Positions 49,707 through 61,109 of a DNA stretch of 64,000 nucleotides are shown in pieces. Numbering within the stretch: the first letter of the stretch is position 1; each line of letters begins with the position of its first letter. Origin of the DNA: Fratercula arctica (lineage: Eukaryota; Chordata; Aves; Charadriiformes; Alcidae); assembly GCA_947846985.1 (NCBI GenBank), contig CANTUZ010000004.1, forward strand, positions 56,211,672-56,275,671, written 5' to 3'. The notes beneath the pieces were generated by a model. That model ran no database searches. It was not told the origin of the DNA and saw only the letters and a list, made by a program, of their open reading frames with translations. The position numbers were made by a program, and so were the translations under genes.

Positions 49707-49760
49707 TGGTAATGGCACATCACATGGTTATGGCACATCACGTGGTAATGTCACTTCACA
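49707..49760 (+). repeat. 18-bp tandem repeat, three copies
   Basis: Three adjacent units, TGGTAATGGCACATCACA, TGGTTATGGCACATCACG and TGGTAATGTCACTTCACA, each 18 bp, differing from one another at two to four positions. A minisatellite seed in unique DNA. Confidence 0.92.
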
Positions 49761-52593
49761 TAGGCTAAGAGAGTCTATGGAGGAAGATTTTGTTCTAAAC
49801 TAATTGAGGACTGGCCGTACGCTACGTCTCTGGCCTCAAAACAGCTTAGTGATCCTTTAAAGGATGGGGCAGAGTGGATGGAGAATCATCCCCCAACACA
49901 CCAGCACTAGAAATCCATAACTGAACCTTTTAAATCAATTCTGTCTTTCATCCATCATTTCGTGATGGAAATTCCAGAGATGGAACTAGTCTGTAGTTAA
50001 TACATGCTAGAAGATTTCTGGAAAGGAGACCTGAAAGAGTTTTATGTCACCCCCAACCACCAGTACCCAGACAGGGACATGCAGGCACCAAAAGGTTCCA
50101 TCAAAGGAATCAGCATATAGGTAGGGTACCTCGTTGCTTGTTGGGCACAATGCAAAGAACACTGCAAGTATTTTTCATATTAACTTATTAATCTGTTCTT
50201 TCTAACGGGCCTTATAAATGTTAAGTAATTGTTTTATCATATACTTTTTAATCATAAAATGAATTTAAAGAAAGTACAAGAAAAAAAAAGATCAAACAAA
50301 CAACTTGATATCTGTAAACTTTCCAAGCAAGTTTTGCTGGCAAAGGAAGCTGTCCAAATGTGTGTTTTTCCTCTTACCTTATAATGAATTAATGGCTTTG
50401 CATGGGCTTGTTTATTTTCAGTGTCATTGTTAAGTTCTCCAAGCTCTGTTAAAAAATGAATTATTGTCAACAGCCAAACTAGAGACTAAGTATATCTTTA
50501 AGTGACCCTGGTTGCCTACCCTCTTTCTTATGTGTTAAGAAGCTGAAGCATTATTCAGAGTTGGCTATTAGCCACACCGCCTTCATTCAGAATTTATTTG
50601 TCAGATATTCCACAGTGTTAAATGGTATAAAGTACATCACATTGTTTGTGAAGAAATCTCACCTCTATGATCCCTTTCATTTCTGCCTAATTGTCTAAGA
50701 TAAGAATAGCTTGCTGTGCCTGAGGGGGAAATTTTCCATTACTGCTGAAAAGATAAATGGTAGAAAGCAAAATGAACCTGGCTCATTACAACCTTCGGAG
50801 AAAAAAAAGGCAAATTGGTCTTCAGAAATGATATAATGGAGCTGACACTTTTAATAGTCTAGAGTTCAAATGTGGCATTTTATGTATTTTTTTCATAAAG
50901 TATAATACAAACAATTACAGATGCTGGCAGTAATGAATGGTACTTAGTTTCTTTTACTAGCTTTACTCTGTAAGTTCCAGGGGGAGGAAAATGGTTTTAC
51001 CAACGACCATTTTAATGAGGAGAGAAAGGTTACATTTAAAGAAACATAACAGTCATTTCAGTGTGTTTCTAGTCTTAATCTCTATAGTAATTGCACTAAT
51101 GCCTTTTGATCTCCTGTGAAAGTGCATAAATAGCTTAGAATGGTGAAAGGCAGACAGCTCATTTGATGCTTTAAATATCTGATGAGCTTTGGAGGACAGG
51201 GCTGAAAAAAGATTGATTTCACAGTACGGAACACAGTTCACAGTAATGGCCAGTTTCTTACTTGGGATTCATTTATATCAGTTACTTCTAAACATATTTT
51301 CATTAAATGTGTTGTGTATTATTAATGCTTAACAGGTAGGCATTAATTTGCTGGAGTACTGATTAACATCACACATTTACATCTGAGAGTGGAGGGGTTT
51401 GCGTATCCATAGAGCAGAAATATGGATCATTTAATTGAGGTAATGGATGTTGTTAACCTCAAATACTGTATATCTATACCGAAAAAAAGGGAAAGTTTAT
51501 CTATGGTCTGTGTCACATAAGTTTACTTTGGTATATTGTTCCAGACTAATGGAGAAGAACTTGCAAATATATTAAAAACCATGACTATTGCTGTCAATCC
51601 ATGCACCAGTTCAGGAAAGCCCCTAACTATTTACATAAACTGTCTTGACTTTGGTGAGATTTAAAGTGTGGTTTAGGCAGGTTTTTAAAGCAATGCTGAA
51701 CAAAGACCATGACTTGAGGACATAAGATTAAGATGATTTTTCTGACAGTTTAATTCCATTTGCTCACAGGTCTGCATCTGACAGTCATTTTCATCAACCT
51801 CACTTTCCAAAAAAAATTAAAAAAAAATCTGGAAAGCAATGTTTGCACATGATGCTTATTTGCATACAGTCAAACTTTTTGTATTTTCAATGAGGATCAG
51901 GTTCATAGATCGACATTTGCCATGAACATTTTGATCATACCGATTAGCACATCTTCAACTGTGGGAAATGCCTGCATTTGTATGTACACTGAGGAGAGCT
52001 TAATACATTGCAGGTACTACCTAAACAGAATGCAGTAGAATGAAAACAATAATAATAATTCACAGTTATTCAATTATTGCCTAACACAACATTACACACA
52101 TTTTTATGGACACTTATAACTGGAACAACACAAGCTCATTAGCAATGGGAGAAGTATTTTAAATTATTTTTTCAAAATGATTAATGCTACTTTTCCAATC
52201 TTATTGAGGTCAGATGTGTGCATGCATGTATGTGAATAAAAAAATAGATGGGTGCTGTACAAATAAACTTGTGTACGTCACCTTGCTTATTCAATTCTCC
52301 CCCTTCCCTACAAGCAACCTCTGTGGTGTAGGAGGAACGAGGTCATACCCACTGAGTCGTAAAAACACAATTTGCAATCCTTCTATGTACATAGCTCTAA
52401 TGGGAAGAAGAAGGAGCTCGTGGGGACTGTGGAGTCTCTTTCTGGTTTTGTGTTGTGATAGATTTCGATATAGAAGTAAAGCAGTCCTGGTGCTGCCCGG
52501 TGGCTCCCAAGATGGCAGGTGCTCTTTTCCTTTATATCATTCTCAACTTCTACTTCTAGTCTTTGACCTCAGTCTTCTTTCTTTCCAATCTAC
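49761..52593. other. unique noncoding DNA
   Basis: AT-rich, with no recognised feature. Confidence 0.5.
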
Positions 52594-52655
52594 CTTCCTT
52601 TCTTTGTCTTTCTTTCTTTCTTTCTTTCTTTTCTTTCTTTCTTTCTTTCTTTCTT

Positions 52656-52704
<49 letters not shown>

Positions 52705-53090
52705 TCTTTCTCTCTTTCTCTCTTTCTTTCTCTCTTTCTCTCTCTCTTTCTCTCTTTCTCTCTCTCGTTCTTTCTCTCTTTCTCTTTCTCTCTCTCTTTC
52801 TCTCTTTCTTTCTCTCTTTCTCTCTCTCTTTCTTTCTCTCTTTCTCTCTCTCTTTCTTTCTCTCTTTCTCTTTCTCTCTCTCTTTCTCTCTTTCTTTCTC
52901 TCTTTCTCTCTTTCTCTCTTTCTCTCTTTCCTTGTTTCCATCTTTCCTTCTTTCTTTCCTCCTTTCCTTCTTTCCTTCTCTTTCTTTTTCTTTCTTTCTT
53001 TCTTTCTTTCTCTCTTTCTCTCTTTCTCTCTTTCTTTCTCTCTTTCCTTCTTTCCTTCTTTTTTTCCTTCTTTCCTTCTTTCTTTCTTTT

Positions 53091-53162
<72 letters not shown>

Positions 53163-53364
53163 TCCTTCTTTCTTTCTTTCCTTCTTTCCTTCTTCCCTTC
53201 TTCCTTCTTTCGTTCTTTCCTTCCTTCTTTCCTTCTTTCTTTCTTTCTTCCCTCTTTCTCTCTTTCTATCTTTCTATCTTTCTTTCTTTCTTTCTTTCTT
53301 TTCCTTCCTTCCTTCCTTCCTTCCTTCCTTCCTTCCTTCTTGCTTTCTTTCTTGCTTTCTTTTC
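52594..53364 (+). repeat. long pyrimidine (TTTC/CTTT)n microsatellite
   Basis: About 770 bp in which the plus strand is almost entirely C and T, built from CTTT units with blocks of CTCTTT/CTCT (about 52660-52930), clean TTTC runs (about 53090-53160) and a terminal CCTT run (about 53300-53338). Purines are rare single interruptions. All three plus frames and the minus frames are open only because the motif lacks stops, which explains the 415-, 276- and 132-codon frames here. Long mirror-symmetric pyrimidine tracts can adopt triplex (H-DNA) structures and are unstable in length. Expect assembly error here. Confidence 0.97.
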
Positions 53365-53801
53365 AGGTTTTCATTTTTTTTTCTGCCCCATAATTTCACC
53401 TAATTTTTCCAGTTTCTGTGTCCTTTCTACTTTCAGGCAGATTTTCTTTTTTTCAAGGTGAGCTTTACATTTTCCTACAGTTAGAGACTTAGAGACACAG
53501 GAGCCAGGAGGAGAAAAACAAACACAACAAGAAACAGTAGCTCCTATGTATATTAAAGGATGGGTTGTACATGCTCCACTCTGAAGGTTATGCCAGCACA
53601 GCCCAAATGTACTCGCTTCGAACACTTCTTGAATTCTTACCCCCTTCAGCAGCAGTGGTTCAGAGTTATTTAAGATCTACCACAGTATATCAGCAATCCT
53701 GGCCACAGCCCCTGACTGATACTGCAGCACAACTGCTCAGTAAATAACTCTAGATATCGCCTGGGACATTGATCTAGGCATGTTACTATCTGGAGGTTTT
53801 C

Positions 53802-53841
53802 TTTCAATAACCATATTTCAATAACCATTTCAATAACCATA
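53802..53841 (+). repeat. 12-14-bp tandem repeat, three copies
   Basis: TTTCAATAACCATA, TTTCAATAACCA and TTTCAATAACCATA in direct succession. A small slippage product. Confidence 0.92.
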
Positions 53842-56800
53842 ACTGACATACCTAATTAACATAGGTTTGCCCCCCCACTGTTATCAGTTTTCTGGAACTC
53901 CAAAAGTGTGTGTTGCTTTTCAGTCATAACTCAGCTTCTCAGTATTTACGTGCGAAATAATGTCCACACTGCAGTGAGGTGCATGACTGGGGCCAGCTTA
54001 CATGTCCCTTCCAGCGAACTGCTTTGAAGGCGAGCAGCCATGTAGCTGTAGGACAGTCTCAACACCTGAACTCCCACTCTCGTTCTCCTGACCGGCTGGA
54101 CACCAGCCAGCTCCGAGCTGGATAATATAGTACTGTTGGCACTGTATTGTGCCTAAATCCTAAATTCTCCTGAGAGGCACTGCGTAATTAGCGCAGGATC
54201 AATGCTGTGCTAATACAGCTATCCAGTTTTCAGTTCAAAGCTTGCTCCTTACAGCCAGAGATGTTGAGTGTATCTCAACATTTCCATCTATCCCTGCCCT
54301 AAACCTTTACTCGGTGTCGCTGGCAGGTTTTGCACGCTACGTGTTGAACCCCATACTGCCAGCAGCTGCGCTGGTATCAGACTTAACTAGTTTACAGCTA
54401 CCCAGGGTATAACTGCAGGATGGCAGTCACACCTTTGGATTTCAGTGTAAACATGCCCCGCGCTGACAGCAGTGAGAGAGGAGGTGGCATGTGGCAAAGG
54501 CCAAGAGTATTACCTCCTCCAAACCAGCTTTTACAGTGTGTGAAACTGGCCTAAAATAAAGTTTATTTTTCAAAGTGAAAGGTATATAAAGCGAACTTTT
54601 ATGCTGATTCTACAATACCTCCAGTCTTCCTTAAGGCATAGACTTCAGTTCAAATGGTTTAGCGATACTATCCATCAGAGGGTTCAGCCTTTGCAATATA
54701 TTTCACAGTAGTCCCTAGGTTGGACTCAGGCACAATATATCATTTTGATATTGCTTTATAGCCTGTTGCCAGCTGTATATTTATCTTATTTATTTATTTA
54801 TTGGGAGAGAATGTGTGAAATTTCTATTAATGAATAATATATGGAATGTAGCAAATAGAAACGAAGGGAAACAGGCATATCAGTGAAAGGAATATCATCG
54901 AAGTCGTCATCGAGAAGTGCCAAAATTAGCTGTCAATCTTAACTCCAGACAACTTCAGGCTAAATGCCAAAGTTAGAAATTGCTTATACACTTACTGGTA
55001 TTCCTAAGGTTGGAATCGTTACCAACAGCCAGGGCAGGGAAACTGCCCACCATTTCCATAACCTTCAGGATCAATGATTCGCATGACAGACTCTCATTTT
55101 TCTTTTTGAAATTTAAATCCTTAGCAATATATGTACTGCAATCACTGCTGTGCAGATACACCCAAGCCAGCTTTAAAATACTACTTGTAGTAGATCAGCT
55201 GTAGTAGACAGTAGACACAGCTGGACCTTTGTGTGCACTATAAGCCTATAGGAGAAGCCAGGTAAATTAGCAAGGAACCTGGTCCACACTCATGTCACAC
55301 CATGTATCCACAACAGGACACTCCTGGTACTGAAATTTTGCTAGAATAAGTGCAGCTTGGGTGTGCCCACAATGCACTGGAGTCTATACTGCAGCCATGG
55401 AGACACCCTCAGAAAGAGTCAAATACCAGGCAGCTCCAACAATTACTGAACAGGGTCCTGATTTGGTAAAACATCAAGCGATAAATTAAGCAAGTTAGAC
55501 CATTGACGAAAGCATAGTATGAGATGTAAGTACAGTGTGGAATCAGATCTACCTTGATGTGGAGCTACGGAACATCAAGCTCACCAGAGCGTCTAGCTGA
55601 GGTATGGGTCCCTGGCCAAAGCTCTTTTCTACTCTGATACCATATGAACGGGTCAAGGTGAAGAAAGACACTGAGCTGCCCAGCAAGAATCTCCTTTTTA
55701 TAGCTAAACACGGGTAAATTTGGCAAATCCTCATATAGCAAACCAGAGGCTTCCTAGGAACTTCATTAGTAACCTGATCAAATTAAATTTGAGAAAAACC
55801 AGGACTATAAATCAAGAGGTAAAGAGTATCTTCCTGTCTGGTTTGAATCACTAGAGGAAAATTTTTCTATAAACTGTAACTTAGCTTTGGCCTATACTCA
55901 TGACTGTGAATAGACAGTATCACTGGCCTCCCACAGACCCATGCCAGCATCCCTGTAATCGCTGCCCCTTCACCCCTTCCTCCTTTGAGTCACCATCCTG
56001 TGGAGGAGGCTGGGCAAGTGTGTGTTTGCATGGTGGAAACAGGACGGAGCAAATCCATGCTCAGAAGAGTAATTTCTTCTGGGGGAACAGCTCCTCACAG
56101 CTTGAAGCTCAGCATTCTATATAAACCAACAAATATTAATGCTAAAAAAAGTTGAATTTATCTCCTTCATTATTAAACAGATGGGAAATACCATAGTTCT
56201 TTTTATACTGTTCTTGCATATGGTAAACTGTATTAAATTAATCCTAGAAATTTAATAAATCAGTAAATTGTTTCCATCTACAAAAATGCATTAAGAAATC
56301 TTAAAAGTAAAAATTAAGTATGAATTGCAATTCGTAATGAATAAATGTTTTATTCTAAAGAAAGTATCCCACAAAGTCCCTTTTTATTTTAACATACTGA
56401 AGTTATTTTCTGAACAGCAAGGTCCATCCATCTGAAAACGTTGTGTGAGGAAGGATTCTTCTCTGCCAGTATTAATAACAAGGAAATCTAGTTTTTCTTT
56501 CTTCCCATTACACCAATCTGTTCTGAAAGCTGAGATCTGAGGCAATCTCAAATGGAATGTTCCTTTACAAATTAGATTTTTTTGTCTTGTAACGTCCCCT
56601 GATAGAGCATTTCTGATATGAAAGATGAAGGTAAGTAGTAAAGCTGACTGATTTTTTTTTCTTGCCAAACAATACATTCCCTGAATTTCAGTTCTGTTTC
56701 AGTTGGCCTGAAATCTTCACCAGACAGTTTCAATTTCAGAGTGCTGGTGGGGAAGGAATTCTGGATTCAGACAAGAGGCTACTCTTCTCAAAGGGGAATA

Positions 56801-57971
56801 TCACTGTTGGGAATACTCACGGATGCTCAGGTACAAAGTTCTCTTAGGAGATGAGGAATCTATGCCCACTTCTGTTCTCCGCTGAAAGCATTTGAACATT
56901 CATTTTCCAGTCATCTACCTAAACCATCATGCTTTAGAACATTTGGGATAGTTTAAAACCTTTGGACATCTTTGTTGCACTTTGCATAAAACACAAACTA
57001 CTGTCAGTGAATAAATGTGGTTGAAGAGCTTTGTGGTTGGAATGGTCACCCAAGATAGGTGAGAACTTCCGACCAGCCTGTGTCCCACTGAGCAGCCTGA
57101 CTGCAGTGATACAGTGTCAAGGTCCTTCTAGCGAAATAAATATTTAACTATTCCTTGCAAAATGGAACAGTTCCAGCAGCAGGATCTGCCTTAATCCAAG
57201 GACATCTAGCTCAGAAAAAGCATATGCCTGTTTTTTCTCATGGAAGGGAGCACATCTCAGGGAAGGGAGGGAACGAAATAGCAGATTCTTACTTCCTCGA
57301 ACGCGTTCTCTCATGATTCAGACTGAGGTAGGAGCAAAACATCTCTAGTTTTTGGGTTTTTAACTTGTTCCTCCAACAACTTGATTCCTCTTCAAATACT
57401 GCTGCATCCGGCATATCCTGTGACATTGCAAAACAGTTTTGAAATACCAAACCTGAAACAAAAACCTCGATGTAAATACATAGGCAGCAGACAGCCAGAT
57501 GTCATCCATGTTTCTTTTGTATTTCTCCACTGCTTTAGTTCTTGGTAATGTGTTTACTGTATACACACCAGATTGAGAGCCATGGAAATGAAACCTTATT
57601 ACTCATCAAAAAGAGGACTAGATCTTATGCTGCACACTCCTTGAGATGAAATTTCATCTGATTAAAAGCCAGTAGAATTTGTTCCACAGCACTGTTCCCA
57701 AGGGAAACAACAGTGTGAGTTTCCCATGCAGATGTCCTTCAATCTCACTTTTGTACCAGAGAGAGGTAGGTCTAGCATACACATTAGTTAGTATATTCTT
57801 TTTTCTTTCTTTCTTTTTTTTTTTCTTTTCTGTAATATAGACTAAGAATTGAAACTGTAGCTCTGCTCAGAAAGCTTGGGGTGTTAACATCTCCCCAGAA
57901 CACCTGAATGCACTCCAGCCACTGCTATTCATGCCCTGGCTTCGCCTCTAAGTTAAGATATGGTCGCATAA

Positions 57972-57977
57972 AGGTGA
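57972..57977 (+). repeat. target-site duplication of the solo LTR (left copy)
   Basis: AGGTGA immediately before the LTR is repeated exactly at 58351-58356 immediately after it. Six-base duplications are usual for alpharetrovirus and class II (ERVK-like) integrases. Confidence 0.85.
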
Positions 57978-58350
57978 TGTTGACGCGGAAGGCTCGAGCA
58001 ATAACATGCAGACCAATGTGATCAGGTTAATGCCACTTTATTCAACCTAAGTGTTACATTTATAGTATTATGATTTCTGTTCACGCGCTCTAACTCCTAC
58101 TAATTGGCTGCATGTTATCCTCACGAGCTGTCCACGTGCTTAATTCTTTCTTGTCATTGGTCGACCTTTCTTGACGTATGATGTTTTCAATTCCTTTGTT
58201 ACACTTCTTTCTGGTCAGCACCTCCTTATCTCATGTCCGACAGTAACCTTTCTTAAACTCATGTCAAGGCAGGCCTACACAGCTGCTACCAACTCCTCAG
58301 TGCTTGGAGTGTTCATAGGGTGACCTCGTTGTATTAGAAATCCTTCCACA
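57978..58350 (-). mobile_element. solo LTR of an avian class II-type endogenous retrovirus
   Basis: A 373-bp element bounded by TG...CA (on its own strand TGTGGAAG at the start and GTCAACA at the end) and flanked by the perfect 6-bp duplication AGGTGA. On the minus strand it has a TATA-like box (CTATAAAT, 58058-58065) about 16 bases upstream of an AATAAA polyadenylation signal (58037-58042), then a CACATTGGT motif that resembles the R/U5 region of avian leukosis-type LTRs. This spacing is the standard U3-R-U5 layout. There is no second LTR, primer-binding site, polypurine tract or gag/pol/env sequence, so the provirus was reduced to one LTR by recombination. Family assignment below class II is not attempted. 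Confidence 0.87.
58037..58065 (-). promoter_or_regulatory. LTR core promoter and polyadenylation signal
   Basis: On the minus strand CTATAAAT (58058-58065) is followed about 16 bp later by GAATAAAG containing AATAAA (58037-58042). The pair marks the end of U3 and the R region of the LTR. It could act as a minus-strand promoter or terminator for neighbouring transcripts, but nothing in the sequence shows that it is used. Confidence 0.6.
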
Positions 58351-58356
58351 AGGTGA
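58351..58356 (+). repeat. target-site duplication of the solo LTR (right copy)
   Basis: AGGTGA, identical to 57972-57977. Confidence 0.85.
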
Positions 58357-60881
58357 CATGGCTGTTTTTATGCACATCATGTATTATCTTATACTGCACA
58401 GAATCTCAGCTGGCCTCGGCAACTTTACATTTCCAGAGAAGTGCAGAGGGACCTTATCATGGTTAATAATTGGAGTCCACCAGTAACTCGGGAAAGCATC
58501 AGAAAGGAATTTCTGTTGCATAAGATAGAAAGGATGGATCACATTTTAAAGACCAGGATCAGCAAAGGGAATTGTTACAGTTTTTATCTCAAGTGATTCT
58601 GTACTCAGGTTCTTATATTTGTGTATTTATTTTAGTTACAGTATTTATGTAACCCCAGGGTCAGTTCAAACTACTGTAGCAGGAATTAAAAGCAAGAAAG
58701 AAGAACAACTTTCCTTATTTCTTGGAAGGCTCTCTACCTGAATTCTCCTACAGTGTCGTGTAAGCAGTGCACACTTCTTTATGTTTTCTTAGCAAACTTT
58801 GAGACTACCACAAAATGGCTAAAGAGGCAATGTCCTAATAGCAATATGCACTCCAGAAAGGGCTTCCTATCATCTGGGACCCTTTTTCTCGTCAATACAA
58901 TAGGATATTTATATTGGGAGACTATAGCTATTTCTTCAGCTTTTGAAGTTCCCCTCATTGATTTCCATAGGAAAATCTCAGCTGCTTTCGGCAGGTGTTG
59001 ACACTTTTGTTTCCAGAGGCAATAACTCTGTGATGTGCTCAGTCTTGAACATGTTGGCCTGAATTCTACATTCAGTGAGATTAGGGTGAAAGCTGTAGCT
59101 GTTTTCAGAGTAAATAATTGAGCAACAAGTAGATATTCTTTATATATGGCAGCCATGAATGACCTGCCGATTACCCCTCTGAAGACAAAATACACCAGAC
59201 TTTGCACCAAAGCCCAACCCAGGAGTCCTAGTGTAGGCTGAAAGGCTGCAGGTGTCCCTGCCTTGACTTGTCAACATCACAGGACTGGCTTAATCAAAAA
59301 GAGCTCCTTCATAGAATGCTTCTTGTGAAAATTCAGTTTCATTTGATTTGGTTTCATCATTAGTCAGAGAACAACTGTGCATTGTTCATTTTTGGCAGTC
59401 TTAACCTCCAACATGGAGCAAGGACCAAGAGTCTTGTATGTACTTTTTACTCCTTAAAAAATTAAGAAGCTTGGAGTTGTTACTGTTGAAATTTTACATT
59501 TCCTCTTTTGTGGTTTTGGTGGTCGGTTTTTTTTTTTTATGTAATAAAAAATCACATGAATTTATGCAAAAAATATGTGCATGTATCTTCTAGAATAAAA
59601 GTAATGCTCAAAAAGCTGTTTCAGTTAGCGAGGTGGTTTTGGTTTCTTTTAGAAAGGAAGGCTCATCTTTGTATTTATGAAGCAAAATAATATTACTGAG
59701 ATCTCAAGCTATTATATTGTCTGCCTTTTCTTCTTCCAGTATGAAAAACAAATTGACTTTGATTAAGAATGTTCTTCAGGATAGGAATATAAGTCATGTG
59801 AATAGTGTTAACAAGCTTCGATGGACGATGCAATACACATTTTTCTTACTAAAACACAGCTAGAAATAAAGTCCCCAGGTTTAGTATACCATAAGGTTAG
59901 TTCAGGGGTAACCTGCTTTCTCACATTAGTTTTAAGCTGGAGCACTTCCATTATATAATGTTGAATTTGGAGTGAACTCCTCCTAAAACTCTCTTGAAGG
60001 CATTAACATTGAATTTCGAAAGCGTTGCAGAGAAAATAAGAGATTGGATCTCCTTGGAATATTTAGGCTGCAAGGGAAAGGCTATTACTGCTCCTGGATT
60101 AGAAACCACACTGAGAAGGCTCACAACCTGTTGGGAACACCTTGCGTTTGGACTGAGCTGGTAATATGCTCTAGTCATGAATTGTTATAGAAAATTAACA
60201 GGATACCAACTATCTTCATCACTAATAATTTGTCTACAGGACTAAAAGTATGAGAGGGGAAAAGACTGTGCATGTAATAAATAAATCAGTAATTAGAAGC
60301 AGAAATGTGAAGGTTTTGCTTTAAAAATTTACACAATAAGATGATGAAATGGATATATCTTAATTTTTGAATCATTTTAGGAAACCTGCTAAAGGAAGAG
60401 CCCAAAAGTCATCTTGGAGTCATAAACTGTATTTTGAACCTTTTACTTGGCATATTTGTGGGTTTGCAAACTGAAGATTGCAATTAGCATGACTGAAACC
60501 ACACGGAGAAGCACTCAGAACATGTAGGTTCAGTACTGGCTTTCCTGCAATTCCTAGATTATGCAATATCTCCTCAAAACTACCTTTGGCATATCATCAC
60601 TGTGACAAAAGGTTGTGCAGAGTTCCGGAGTGTGATGTTTGTACTCAACTGGCTGTAGACCAAGAGGCAATAAGGCCACACCACTATCACCTTGCAAACT
60701 GCTAATTAGACCTCCCAAGGAAGAGAGTTTCTTAGCTCGGGCTCAGCCCTGGGCTACACACCTGTACTGATCACGTGAGTATCACATACTGGTGATACTG
60801 GTACTCATGCATGGCACTATGCGGTCTGCCAGTTTGTGTCTTCCCTTGCTTGAAGGTCTTTTCATCATGCTTCCTGGCATA
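58357..60881. other. unique noncoding DNA
   Basis: No recognised feature. The 143-codon minus-strand frame at 58779-59210 has no known motif. Confidence 0.5.
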
Positions 60882-60965
60882 AAGTGAATATGTTCTGAGA
60901 CTCCTCTGATTTAAAGCGACATGAAGTGACTATGTTCTGAGATCTCTCTGATTTAAAAGGAGGTT
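60882..60965 (+). repeat. 42-bp tandem duplication
   Basis: Two adjacent 42-bp units share AAGTGA(A/C)TATGTTCTGAGA, then CTCTGATTTAAA, with few differences. A recent-looking local duplication in unique DNA. Confidence 0.88.
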
Positions 60966-61089
60966 GACAACGCTCATTTTCCGGAGGAAAGTGCTTTGGG
61001 ATGCATGGATGAAACATACCATTTGGCAATATAAACCACATAGCAATTATTATTGCAGGAAACTCTATAGTCAGAAATTGTGCTGTTGC

Positions 61090-61109
61090 GGGGGGGGGGG
61101 GGGGGGGGG
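61090..61109 (+). repeat. 20-base G homopolymer
   Basis: An uninterrupted run of 20 G. Such runs are slippage-prone, can form intermolecular quadruplexes and are a known weak spot for sequencing, so the exact length is doubtful. Confidence 0.9.

Larger units (their letters stand above)
53365..57977. other. unique noncoding DNA
   Basis: Apart from a small tandem repeat at 53802-53841, a TTTA run near 54788-54803 and a T/C-rich run near 57798-57830, nothing is recognised. A 25-nt splice-flanked segment near 56607-56631 (donor AAG|GTAAGT) is too short to support as an exon. Confidence 0.5.

Noticed and set aside
49707..49760. Short regular repeats as a CRISPR array
   Set aside because: Units are directly adjacent without spacers and the DNA is vertebrate.
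52214..53461. 415-codon and 276-codon plus-strand frames and a 132-codon minus-strand frame over the pyrimidine repeat
   Set aside because: They are open only because CTTT/TTTC units contain no stop codon. The peptides are Ser/Phe/Leu or Arg/Glu/Lys low complexity.
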